DNA of 9,923 bases from Streptosporangiaceae bacterium (lineage in GTDB: Bacteria; Actinomycetota; Actinomycetes; Streptosporangiales; Streptosporangiaceae), in assembly GCA_030052355.1 (NCBI GenBank), contig JASIGS010000445.1, positions 1 through 9,923 of the forward strand. The letters are read 5' to 3'. Every line of letters begins with the position of its first letter. The first letter of the stretch is position 1. The notes below the pieces were generated by a model, which was not told where the DNA came from, did no database searches, and saw nothing but the letters and a program-made list of their open reading frames with translations. Position numbers and translations under genes: made by a program. Of this stretch, positions 1 through 6,957 are shown piece after piece.

Positions 1-1941
1 GGCGGCCGCGGCAGGCACGCCCGCCCGGACATGGCACCGCCCGGAGCGCCTGGCGGCCAGCCGGCCGGCGGTGCGCCGACCCGCCCACTGGGTCGGGACA
101 CGAGGTACTCACCCGGAGGACCGCCGGGTCAGGACACGAGGTATTCACCCGGAGGACCGCCGGGCGGTCCAGGGACCGCGCCCCGGGCTGGCACGCCTGG
201 TGTCCGCCCTGCGCCGCCGGGGGTGGAGTGGCGGCCCCGCCCGCCCGGCGTGGACTGGCGCTACCCCAACCGCCGTCCTCCCGTTGGTGCTCCACCGCTC
301 GACCGCGGCCAGATCGCTGAGCGCGTCGAGGCCGCCCGGAGCAGGACCGTCTGGGCTGGCATGGAGCCAGAAGACGCACAGGCGGCGCTGGTCCGGTCCA
401 GCGGCGTCATGGCCGTCGGCACGCTCGGCTCCAGGCTCACCGGCTTCCTGCGGACGATCTTCCAGAGCTACGCCCTGGGCGTCGCCTACCTGGCTTCCGC
501 CTACAACCTCTCGAACACGCTGCCGAACGTGGTCTACAACCTGGCTCTCGGCGGCATCCTGACCAGCGTCATCGTGCCGCTGATCGTGAACGCAAACAAG
601 CGGGACTCCGACCGCGGCGCCGGCTACGACCAGCGGATGTTCACGCTGATCACCCTCGCGCTGGCAGGCGTGACGCTGCTCGCGATGGCCGCTGTGGTGC
701 CGATCGTGGGTCTCTACAGCGGCAGCAAGATCACCGGCAACACCGAGCACCTGGCGATTGTCTGGGCGCTGTTCTTCATCCCCCAGATCTTCTTCTACGG
801 CGTCAGCTCGCTGATCGCCGCGATCCTCAATACGCGCGGCAGCTTCGCCGCGCCGATGTGGACGCCGATCGTCAACAACGTCGTGGTCATCGCCGTCCTC
901 GGCGCCTACGTGGCGATGGCCGGCCTGAACAAGACTCCCGGGACGATCTCGGGCGCCGAGGTCCAGCTGCTCGGGCTCGGCACCACGCTCGGCATCGTCG
1001 CGCAGACCCTCGCGCTCGTGCCGGCGCTGCGCCGCGTCGGCTTCCGCTGGCATCCGCGAGTCGACTTCCGCCGGTCAGAGGTGCGCGAGATCGGCCGGAT
1101 GGCCGGCTGGATGTTCGGTTACATCGGCGGCACGCAGGTCGCGTTCCTGGTCACCACGAAGCTGGCGGGCGACAACCCGACCGGGATCAGCGACTACAAC
1201 TACGCGTGGCTGCTGTTCCAGCTGCCGTACGCGGTGGTCGGCATCTCGGTGATCACGGCTTTGCTGCCACGGATGAGCGCGCACGCCTCGGAACGGCGGT
1301 TCGGGCTCGTGAGGTCGGACTTCTCGACCGGCGTGCGGCTGGCTTCGGCGATCGTCGTCCCGTGCTCGCTGGTACTGGCGGTCATCGGCCCCTCGCTCGG
1401 CCAGCTCTTCTTCCACGGCTCGACCAGTCCGGCGGAGGCGCGCTACGTCGGCGTGGTCTTCGCCGTGTTCTGCCTCGGCCTCACCCCGTACATGCTGTTC
1501 CAGCTCCAGCTCCGGGTGTTCTACTCGCTGCACGACTCGAGGACGCCCGCGCTGATCGGCGTCGTGACGATGACGGTGAACATCGTGGCGAACCTCATCG
1601 CGCTGAAGACGCTGCCGAATTCCGAACTGGTCGCTGGCCTCGGCGCGGGGTTCGGGCTGGCGAACCTGGTCGGCAGCGTCATCGCGTGGCGCATCCTCGC
1701 GGTCCGCCTCCGCGGCCTCGACGGCTGGCGTATCGGCCGTTCGCTCGTCCGGATGCACGCGGCCACGCTGCCCGCGGCGCTGATCGCGGTCGTGGTCGGC
1801 ATGCTCTCCGGCAGTGCGATCGTGACGGTCTTCATCGGCGGTGGTCTGGCGCTGCTGCTGTACGTGCTGTTTGCGAGGGCGCTGCGGATCGACGAGCTGT
1901 CGAACCTCAGCCGCGCGATGCTCGGCCGGCTGGGCCGGTAG
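1..1941 (+). CDS. murJ: MurJ/MviN lipid II flippase, probably 5'-truncated by the window edge
   Basis: Integral membrane protein of the MOP superfamily that flips lipid-linked peptidoglycan precursor (lipid II) across the cytoplasmic membrane. Numbering here is from the ATG at 31. Residues 1 to about 110 are a Pro/Gly/Arg-rich, probably disordered cytosolic tail with two tandem repeats. The membrane core starts near residue 115 and holds many hydrophobic helices, consistent with the family's 14. R135 and R141 in the first helix align with the essential R18 and R24 of E. coli MurJ, followed by the family LPN segment (residues 164-166). The frame is open from base 1 and the ATG at 31 has no purine-rich ribosome site, so the real start may lie upstream; an ATG at 361 would give a tail-less protein. 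In mycobacteria MurJ is fused to the pseudokinase encoded next door. Family assignment is firm; the start is not. Confidence 0.93.
   Translation, partial: GGRGRHARPDMAPPGAPGGQPAGGAPTRPLGRDTRYSPGGPPGQDTRYSPGGPPGGPGTAPRAGTPGVRPAPPGVEWRPRPPGVDWRYPNRRPPVGAPPLDRGQIAERVEAARSRTVWAGMEPEDAQAALVRSSGVMAVGTLGSRLTGFLRTIFQSYALGVAYLASAYNLSNTLPNVVYNLALGGILTSVIVPLIVNANKRDSDRGAGYDQRMFTLITLALAGVTLLAMAAVVPIVGLYSGSKITGNTEHLAIVWALFFIPQIFFYGVSSLIAAILNTRGSFAAPMWTPIVNNVVVIAVLGAYVAMAGLNKTPGTISGAEVQLLGLGTTLGIVAQTLALVPALRRVGFRWHPRVDFRRSEVREIGRMAGWMFGYIGGTQVAFLVTTKLAGDNPTGISDYNYAWLLFQLPYAVVGISVITALLPRMSAHASERRFGLVRSDFSTGVRLASAIVVPCSLVLAVIGPSLGQLFFHGSTSPAEARYVGVVFAVFCLGLTPYMLFQLQLRVFYSLHDSRTPALIGVVTMTVNIVANLIALKTLPNSELVAGLGAGFGLANLVGSVIAWRILAVRLRGLDGWRIGRSLVRMHAATLPAALIAVVVGMLSGSAIVTVFIGGGLALLLYVLFARALRIDELSNLSRAMLGRLGR
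90..161 (+). repeat. Two tandem 36-bp units in the MurJ N-terminal tail
   Basis: Two adjacent 36-bp copies (90-125 and 126-161) differ at only two positions. They encode the 12-residue unit G(R/Q)DTRYSPGGPP twice, residues 21-44 counted from the ATG at 31. The near identity of the DNA suggests recent duplication or slippage. Confidence 0.9.
214..267 (+). repeat. Diverged tandem 27-bp repeat in the MurJ N-terminal tail
   Basis: Two adjacent 27-bp units encode PPGVEWRPR and PPGVDWRYP (residues 62-79 from the ATG at 31). The DNA is more diverged than in the 90-161 repeat, with mostly synonymous third-base changes. This suggests an older duplication kept at the protein level. Confidence 0.75.
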
Positions 1942-1965
1942 CCGCACCCCTCGCACGGGGCCGGC
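1941..1965 (+). terminator. GC-rich stem-loop at the murJ stop codon
   Basis: GCCG (1941-1944) and CCCC (1947-1950) pair with GGGG (1957-1960) and CGGC (1962-1965) around a 6-nt loop, with a small internal bulge. The stem begins at the last base of the murJ TAG. There is no T-tract, so this could be a weak actinobacterial-type terminator, an mRNA 3' stabiliser, or chance in GC-rich DNA. Confidence 0.35.
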
Positions 1966-2002
1966 CTGCGAACTCGGGGTATCCAGGTGGTAACGGTTTG
2001 CC

Positions 2003-2079
2003 GTGCAGGGTGCTCAGGAGTGCCAGCGGAGGCTAGCGCGACCTAGCATGTAGTACAGCACTACTGAGTTGCCCTGCAC
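2003..2079. repeat. Inverted repeats in the murJ-pseudokinase gap
   Basis: The 196-bp gap (1942-2137) holds an 8-bp inverted repeat, GTGCAGGG (2003-2010) with CCCTGCAC (2072-2079), separated by 61 nt. Nested inside is a 5-bp hairpin, GTAGT (2050-2054) with ACTAC (2060-2064). They could form one folded leader for the pseudokinase mRNA or mark a regulator site. I see no convincing promoter boxes in the gap. Confidence 0.4.
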
Positions 2080-2137
2080 TTTGCACCAGCCACGGTCCGA
2101 GGGGAGGTCCTGGGTCTCCGCGCCTTGAACCGCTGAC

Positions 2138-3679
2138 ATGAGCACCTTCACATCAGAGCCCGGCATACGGCTGGGCGGACGGTACCGGCTCGAGGACCGC
2201 ATCGCCGCGGCCGGCGGGTGGTCTGCCTGGAAGGCGATAGACGAGATCCTCGCCCGGCCAGTCAGCGTGATCATGTTCGCGTCCGGCTTCCCGCGGGTGG
2301 AGCAGGTGATCACCGCGGCGCGGGCCGCGAGCCGGCTGGCGGACACGCGGCTGATGCAGGTCTTCGATGTCGAAGACAGCTGGGAGCACGGCTACGTGGT
2401 GCTGGAGTGGCCGGTCGGCGAGACGCTGGCTGACCTGGTGTCCGCCGGAGCGGTCGATCCGATGGGCGGAGCCCGTATCGTGGCCGAGGCCGCCGACGCG
2501 ATGTCCGGCGCCCACGCTGCCGGGCTAGCCCATCTGTGCTTGCGGCCCGATGCGGTTCGCTGGACCCCTGGCGGCGGTGTCAAGGTAACCGGGCTCGGCA
2601 TCGACGCGGCGCTAGAAGGAATCACGGCCGACGATCCCGAGCGAGCGGACACCGAGGGTCTCGGCCAGCTCCTCTACGTCGCGCTGACCGGCTTGTGGCC
2701 TGGTCCCGACTACCCGGGTCTGCCGATGGCGCCGACGCTCGACGGCCAGCCCCGGCGGCCCCGCCAGGTCCGGGCCGGCGTGCCGACTGCGCTGGACGAG
2801 GTGGCCAGCCGGGCTCTGTCGCTCAACGGCCATGACGGCCGCGCCTACGGATCGCCCGGTGAGGTAGCCAGCGCGCTGCGGGCCGTGCTGCCGCCCGTCC
2901 AGGTGCCCGCGGCTCCGCCACGCCCGCGCGATCGTGACTCCATGCCGCGTCAGCACTTCCAGCCGGGCGACACAGATTCTTATCCCGGCTACCGATACCG
3001 GCAGCACCCGCCAGGTCCGCCCCTGCGCCGGCGCAGCCCCGGTCGGGTGATCGCGATGACCATCGCCGTGCTGGTCGCCGTCGTCGGCGTCAGCGCGGCG
3101 GCGGTGCACCTGCTGCACCAGCCGCATTCCTCCGGCCAGCCGGGCGGTGGCGGCAAGTCTGGCACGGCCACGTCGCCGGTGGCGAACGTCGTCACCCTGA
3201 CGCCGATAGCGGCGCACGGATTCGACGCGCTCGTGTCCGCGGCTAAGGACCCCGGCGACGAGAACAGCAACCAGGCGATGAACGTGCTCGACCACACCTC
3301 GGGGGGCTGGAACACCCAGTTCTACTTCGGGGCGCAGGGCGCCTACTTCGGCGGGCTGAAGAAGGGCACCGGGCTGATACTGACCCTCCCGAGGGCCGCA
3401 CAGGTCACGTCGATCACCGTCACGTTCGGCCGCGTTCCCGGCGCCAACGTGCAGATCAAGGTCGGCAGCTCTGACGCCAGGACCCCAGCGAACCTTGCCA
3501 GCATGACGACGATCGCCCAGGGCTTCAACCTCCCAGGCGGCGCCCACAAGTTCACCGCGACGAAGGCCGTGACGGCCAGGTACGTGGTCATCTGGTTCAC
3601 CAAGCTGCCGCCGATGGCTAACTCCAGCGGCAAGTTCATGGCCACCGTCTACAGCGTCGCCATCAGGGGGACATACTGA
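2138..3679 (+). CDS. Membrane-anchored pseudokinase with extracytoplasmic discoidin-like domain (MviN-associated)
   Basis: Separate-gene counterpart of the C-terminal half of mycobacterial MviN (Rv3910). Residues 13-250 have a Ser/Thr kinase-like fold, but key motifs are lost: no Gly-rich loop (about 21-33), no VAIK lysine (RPVSVIM, 41-46), HRD replaced by HLC (132-134) and DFG by GLG (152-154), so it should not phosphorylate. A Pro/Arg-rich juxtamembrane stretch (about 255-303, with T279) precedes one membrane helix (about 304-325), a Gly/Ser linker, and a beta-rich domain (about 360-513) with the FGGLKKGTGLIL segment of the discoidin-like domain in Rv3910. In mycobacteria the phosphorylated pseudokinase recruits FhaA to control precursor export; a similar role here is inference. 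TGA at 2126-2128 makes ATG 2138 the first possible start; its ribosome site is weak. sigM begins 65 nt downstream. Confidence 0.85.
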   Translation: MSTFTSEPGIRLGGRYRLEDRIAAAGGWSAWKAIDEILARPVSVIMFASGFPRVEQVITAARAASRLADTRLMQVFDVEDSWEHGYVVLEWPVGETLADLVSAGAVDPMGGARIVAEAADAMSGAHAAGLAHLCLRPDAVRWTPGGGVKVTGLGIDAALEGITADDPERADTEGLGQLLYVALTGLWPGPDYPGLPMAPTLDGQPRRPRQVRAGVPTALDEVASRALSLNGHDGRAYGSPGEVASALRAVLPPVQVPAAPPRPRDRDSMPRQHFQPGDTDSYPGYRYRQHPPGPPLRRRSPGRVIAMTIAVLVAVVGVSAAAVHLLHQPHSSGQPGGGGKSGTATSPVANVVTLTPIAAHGFDALVSAAKDPGDENSNQAMNVLDHTSGGWNTQFYFGAQGAYFGGLKKGTGLILTLPRAAQVTSITVTFGRVPGANVQIKVGSSDARTPANLASMTTIAQGFNLPGGAHKFTATKAVTARYVVIWFTKLPPMANSSGKFMATVYSVAIRGTY

Positions 3680-3744
3680 TCTTCTCTATGATCGTCCGGT
3701 AGGCGTTCTGAGAGCCCAGGGATCGTTGCCGCCCGGCAGCAGTT

Positions 3745-4467
3745 GTGGGGGGAACGACGGAGCAACAGGACCGGCTCTACGGCGAGCACAGCCTGCCTGA
3801 GCCGCGCCAGCCAGTCGACGTGCGGCCGCCCGACGGCTCGCCCTCCGATGCTGACCTGCTCAAGAGGCACGTCGATGGTGACCCCGAGGCGTTCGGGCAA
3901 CTGTTCGCCCGGCACAAGGATCGGCTGTGGGCCGTGGCCATCAGAACCCTCGGGGACCCGGAGGAAGCGGCCGACGCTCTTCAGGACGCCATGATTTCGG
4001 CGTTCCGGCGGGCCGGAAGCTTTCGCGGTGATTCGGCCGTGACAACCTGGCTGCACAGGATAGTGGTGAATGCCGCGCTTGACCGGATGCGCCGCAGGAC
4101 AGCGCGGCCTACGGCGAGCGGGGACGAGGAGGTGCTCGATGCCCTGGCAGGTAGCGGGTCACTGTCCGACCCAGCCGGGGTCACCGACACGTCTATGGAC
4201 GTGAAGGCGGCGCTGCGCAGGCTGCCGCCCGACCAGCAGGCTGCGCTCGTGCTGGTCGACATGCTCGGCTACTCCGTCGCCGACGCCGCCGAGGTGCTCG
4301 GGGTGTCGGAGGGCACGGTCAAGAGCAGGGCGGCCAGGGGACGTGCCAGGCTGCTGCCCAGGCTGGCGCACCTGCGGCCCGGCTCCGTACCCCGGCAGGC
4401 AAACCGGAACCGACCGGCGAGCCTGGACGTCCAACCTGCACAGGAGGGGGGTGAGGACGCGCTGTGA
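3745..4467 (+). CDS. sigM: ECF RNA polymerase sigma factor, SigM type
   Basis: Alternative sigma factor directing RNA polymerase to envelope or stress promoters. Region 2 spans about residues 50-118, with the DALQDAMISAFRRA and TTWLHRIVVNAALDRMRR segments that bind core enzyme and the -10 element. Region 4 (about 150-205) carries the -35-binding helix-turn-helix around SVADAAEVLGVSEGTVKSR. The sequence closely resembles mycobacterial SigM (Rv3911), and the place between the MviN pseudokinase and trxBA is the orthologous one. The first start is GTG 3745 with only a weak ribosome site; an in-frame GTG at 3820 would remove 25 poorly conserved residues. About 35 residues beyond region 4 are Arg/Gln/Asn-rich and look disordered. 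The stop overlaps the anti-sigma start, so the pair should be made in fixed ratio. Confidence 0.93.
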   Translation: MGGTTEQQDRLYGEHSLPEPRQPVDVRPPDGSPSDADLLKRHVDGDPEAFGQLFARHKDRLWAVAIRTLGDPEEAADALQDAMISAFRRAGSFRGDSAVTTWLHRIVVNAALDRMRRRTARPTASGDEEVLDALAGSGSLSDPAGVTDTSMDVKAALRRLPPDQQAALVLVDMLGYSVADAAEVLGVSEGTVKSRAARGRARLLPRLAHLRPGSVPRQANRNRPASLDVQPAQEGGEDAL

Positions 4468-5420
4468 GGCGTCACGCGAGCGCCGACGAACTAGCCAGCC
4501 TCGCCGCTGGTGATCTCAGCCCGCGCAAGGCCGCCAGGGTTTCGGCGCACCTCGAGCACTGCGACCGGTGCCGGCACGTGAGCCGGGAGCTCGAGGGCGT
4601 GTCGACGCTGCTCTCGAGCGTCAGCTACGAGCCGATGCCGGACCGCGTGTCGGTCCGCGTCGAGGCGGCGATCGCGACCGAGGCGAGACACCGCGTGGCG
4701 AGCGAGCCGGCGACCGAGTCGGCGCGGGGCGAGCTGCCAGCCCGCTCCCGGCGTACCGGGCAGCCAGCGTGGCGGCTGCCGTTCGTGTCCTCCCCTATGG
4801 CGCTGCGCGTCGCCGCGGTGACCGGGGCCGCCATCGTGGTGGTCGGCGGCGCGTACGAGCTCGCCAACCATGGTCTTGGTGCCTCGTCCAGCTCATCGGC
4901 CTCGCCCCCCGTCAGCCACAGGGCAGCGCTGGGTACCACTCCGTCCGTCGAGGCGCAGATGCTCCAGGTCGGGCCCCAGGGTCACCAGCACACCGTCAAG
5001 ACGGAGCACACAGGCACAGATTTCCAGCGCGCTCAGTTGCAGTCGCAGGTTCAGGCGATCGTCAAGACGCCCGGCAGTTCCGATCAGGCGCAGCAGTTCA
5101 GCGGGATCTACAACACCGCGCCGGCCGCCTCGGGTGTGTCGAGTGCAGCGAACGGCGTGCCCTCCCAATCGCCTTCGGTCGCGCCGACGGTCCTGCCCGG
5201 TCAGTCCGCTGCCGACCAGCAGCTGTCGGGCTGCGTCGACAGGGTGACCTCAGATCAAGTGCCGGAACTGGTCGACGTCGCCAAGTTCGAGGGCCAGCCA
5301 GCGACCATCATCGTGGTGGCAGCCCACGGCTCGGTGCCTGCGCAGGTATGGGTGGTTGGCAGCAGTTGCTCGAGATCGGTCAGTGACATCTTGGACCATC
5401 AGGCGGTCAAGCACCTCTAG
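4464..5420 (+). CDS. Zinc-type transmembrane anti-sigma factor, likely partner of SigM
   Basis: Predicted to hold SigM at the membrane until an envelope signal arrives. The cytosolic N-terminus has the zinc anti-sigma motif HxxxCxxC (H29, C33, C36), with H4 exactly 25 residues before H29 as a possible extra ligand. One membrane helix lies at about 113-133. The outer part has a Ser-rich linker, a low-complexity Gln/Ser/Pro region (about 170-250) and a compact C-terminal domain (about 252-318) with LVDVAKFEGQPA and two cysteines, C257 and C302, that could form a disulfide. The tail resembles that of mycobacterial Rv3912, the SigM regulator. GTG 4464 overlaps the sigM stop (GTGA, 4464-4467); AGGAGG lies at 4442-4447, rather far upstream. 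The thioredoxin genes follow after 118 nt. Confidence 0.88.
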   Translation: MRRHASADELASLAAGDLSPRKAARVSAHLEHCDRCRHVSRELEGVSTLLSSVSYEPMPDRVSVRVEAAIATEARHRVASEPATESARGELPARSRRTGQPAWRLPFVSSPMALRVAAVTGAAIVVVGGAYELANHGLGASSSSSASPPVSHRAALGTTPSVEAQMLQVGPQGHQHTVKTEHTGTDFQRAQLQSQVQAIVKTPGSSDQAQQFSGIYNTAPAASGVSSAANGVPSQSPSVAPTVLPGQSAADQQLSGCVDRVTSDQVPELVDVAKFEGQPATIIVVAAHGSVPAQVWVVGSSCSRSVSDILDHQAVKHL

Positions 5421-5471
5421 CTGGAGGCCCGAGCGCGCTTTGGCGGCTGTGCTTTGCTGGTCATTGGCCGC

Positions 5472-5494
5472 GGCGCGGCGGGAATCTCCGCGCC
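5472..5494. repeat. Inverted repeat enclosing the trxB -35 box
   Basis: GGCGCGG (5472-5478) and CCGCGCC (5488-5494) form a perfect 7-bp stem around a 9-nt loop that contains GGAAT. It could be an operator, or a hairpin ending read-through from the anti-sigma gene, although no T-tract follows. Chance is possible in GC-rich DNA. Confidence 0.4.
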
Positions 5495-5506
5495 CCTCCA
5501 GCGGTT
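5481..5506 (+). promoter_or_regulatory. SigR-type disulfide-stress promoter of trxBA
   Basis: GGAAT (5481-5485, preceded by G, giving GGGAAT) and GTT (5504-5506) are exactly 18 nt apart. This is the published SigR/SigH-family consensus (GGGAAT-N18-GTT) that drives trxBA in Streptomyces coelicolor. The GTG of trxB starts 32 nt after the -10 box, leaving room for a short leader with the ribosome site. Both the match and the position in front of trxB support the call. Confidence 0.85.
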
Positions 5507-5520
5507 ATGCCGGTGCGATC

Positions 5521-5528
5521 GAGAAGGG
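5521..5528 (+). promoter_or_regulatory. Ribosome binding site of trxB
   Basis: GAGAAGGG is purine-rich and lies 10 nt before GTG 5539. It supports that start, which also puts the FAD-binding GSGPSG motif at its normal distance from the N-terminus. Confidence 0.7.
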
Positions 5529-5538
5529 CAGTGCATAG

Positions 5539-6471
5539 GTGACCGACGTCCGGAACGTAATCATCATCGGCTCCGGCCCATCGGGCTACACGGCCGCGCT
5601 GTACGCGGCCAGGGCACGGCTGAGCCCGCTGGTCTTCGAGGGCTCGGTGACGTCCGGCGGCGCGCTGATGAACACCACCGACGTGGAAAACTTCCCTGGG
5701 TTCCCAGACGGGATACTCGGGCCGGATCTGATGGACCAGCTGCGCAAGCAGGCCGAGCGGTTCGGCGCCGAGCTCGTCGCTGACGACGTCACGGAGGTGG
5801 ACCTGCGGGCCAACCCGAAGGTGGTGAAGGTAGGCGAGGACACCTACCTGGCCAAGACGGTGATCATTGCTTCCGGATCCGGCTACCGCGAGCTCGGTGT
5901 CCCTGGCGAGAAGCGCCTCTCCGGCCACGGTGTCTCGTGGTGCGCTACCTGCGACGGGTTCTTCTTCCGTGAGCAGCACATCGCGGTGATCGGCGGCGGC
6001 GACTCGGCCATCGAGGAGGCCACCTTCCTGACCCGGTTCGCCAGCACCGTGACAGTGGTGCACCGCCGAGACAAGTTGCGGGCATCCAAGATCATGCAAG
6101 ACCGTGCGATGACCAATCCGAAGATCCGGTTCGCCTGGGACAGCGAGGTCATCGAGGTACTCGGCGAGGACAGGCTGACCGGGCTGCGGCTGCGGAACGT
6201 GAAGACCGGCGAGGAGAGCACGCTGCCGGTAACGGGCATGTTCATCGCCATCGGCCACGACCCGCGCAGCGAGTTGTTCGCCGGGCAGCTGCCGACCGAC
6301 CCCGAGGGTTACCTCCTGGTCGACCAGCCGTCCACGCGTACCGCCATCGACGGAGTGTTCGCGGCCGGGGACGTCGTCGACAGGACGTACCGCCAGGCTG
6401 TCACGGCGGCCGGCACCGGGTGCGCGGCGGCGCTCGATGCCGAGCGGTGGCTCGCCGATCACGAAGGCTGA
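5539..6471 (+). CDS. trxB: Thioredoxin reductase (NADPH)
   Basis: Cytosolic flavoprotein that passes electrons from NADPH through FAD and a redox-active disulfide to thioredoxin. At 310 residues it has the usual length of the low-molecular-weight bacterial enzyme. Visible motifs in order: FAD-binding GSGPSG (11-16), active-site CATC (C135, C138), NADPH-binding GGGDSA (152-157), the NADPH 2'-phosphate-binding HRRDKLR (175-181), and the second FAD motif FAAGDVVD (274-281). All key residues are present, so the enzyme should be active. It starts with GTG after a good ribosome site and is followed by trxA, so the two form an operon. The SigR-type promoter upstream predicts induction by disulfide stress. 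Confidence 0.97.
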   Translation: MTDVRNVIIIGSGPSGYTAALYAARARLSPLVFEGSVTSGGALMNTTDVENFPGFPDGILGPDLMDQLRKQAERFGAELVADDVTEVDLRANPKVVKVGEDTYLAKTVIIASGSGYRELGVPGEKRLSGHGVSWCATCDGFFFREQHIAVIGGGDSAIEEATFLTRFASTVTVVHRRDKLRASKIMQDRAMTNPKIRFAWDSEVIEVLGEDRLTGLRLRNVKTGEESTLPVTGMFIAIGHDPRSELFAGQLPTDPEGYLLVDQPSTRTAIDGVFAAGDVVDRTYRQAVTAAGTGCAAALDAERWLADHEG

Positions 6472-6494
6472 TTGTCAGGCAAACGAAGAGAGAT

Positions 6495-6502
6495 GAAAGG
6501 AA
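6495..6502 (+). promoter_or_regulatory. Ribosome binding site deciding the trxA start
   Basis: GAAAGGAA ends 8 nt before GTG 6511. No comparable site is properly spaced before the in-frame TTG 6472 or ATG 6493. This makes GTG 6511 the preferred start. Confidence 0.75.
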
Positions 6503-6510
6503 TCCACAAA

Positions 6511-6834
6511 GTGGGCGCAACCAGGGCAGTGACGGACGCGACGTTCGAGGCCGAAGTGCTGAAGGCGGGCAAGCCGGTCATCGTGGACTACTGGGCTGAG
6601 TGGTGCGGACCATGCCGTCAGGTCGCCCCGATTCTCGAGGAGATCGCCAGCGAGCACGCCGAGAAGATCGACGTGGTCAAGCTGAACGTGGACGACAACC
6701 CGCTCGTCACCCAGCGCTACGGGATCATGAACATCCCGACGATGAGCGTGTTCAAGGACGGTGAGGTCGTCAAGCAGATAGTGGGCGCGAAGGCGAAGGC
6801 CGCGCTGCTGCGTGACCTGGCCGACTTCATCTGA
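6511..6834 (+). CDS. trxA: Thioredoxin
   Basis: Small cytosolic disulfide reductase, the substrate of the neighbouring TrxB and electron donor to ribonucleotide reductase, peroxiredoxins and methionine sulfoxide reductase. From GTG 6511 it has 107 residues, typical of the family. It shows the WCGPC active site (C32, C35), buried D26, K57, cis-proline P76 (NIPT) and G92. These positions coincide with E. coli thioredoxin numbering without offset, which together with the GAAAGGAA site strongly supports this start. Longer forms from TTG 6472, directly after the trxB stop, or ATG 6493 would add 13 or 6 residues with no family counterpart. The gap to trxB is 39 nt, and a strong terminator follows 25 nt after the stop. 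Confidence 0.96.
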   Translation: MGATRAVTDATFEAEVLKAGKPVIVDYWAEWCGPCRQVAPILEEIASEHAEKIDVVKLNVDDNPLVTQRYGIMNIPTMSVFKDGEVVKQIVGAKAKAALLRDLADFI

Positions 6835-6858
6835 TCCCTCCGGCTTCAGCGGAAACAC

Positions 6859-6898
6859 CTGGTCCTGGGCCCTCGCGCGGCCCGGGACCAGTTCTTCT
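6859..6898 (+). terminator. Strong hairpin terminator after trxA
   Basis: CTGGTCCTGGGCC (6859-6871) pairs with GGCCCGGGACCAG (6879-6891) over 13 positions with a single T-G wobble, around a 7-nt loop, followed by TTCTTCT. It ends the trxBA transcript. As it lies between converging genes, and the other strand also has a short T-run beyond the stem, it may also stop the acetyltransferase transcript. The rest of the gap (6899-6957) shows nothing clear. Confidence 0.88.
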
Positions 6899-6957
6899 CA
6901 CCGGGTCGTTCTCGTCGCCGCTTTCCTTGGCCGCTCTCATAGAAACTGAAGCCACGG

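Noticed and set aside
145..1053. Long open frames antisense to or offset within murJ, such as 145-1053 minus and 858-2036 plus
   Set aside because: Their Arg/Asp/Ala-rich low-complexity translations resemble no family and arise from third-position GC bias of the real gene.
1990..2016. GTAAC at 1990-1994 as a BldN-like -35 element
   Set aside because: No matching CGTTGA-type -10 lies at the required spacing.
3668..3697. GGGAC (3668-3672) and CGTCC (3693-3697) as a SigM-type promoter before sigM
   Set aside because: The boxes are 20 nt apart, too far for the 16-18 nt expected, and the -35 differs from GGAAC.
6472..6510. TTG 6472 as the trxA start, giving a 120-residue protein
   Set aside because: No ribosome site precedes it, and the extra residues break the exact match to thioredoxin numbering that GTG 6511 gives.
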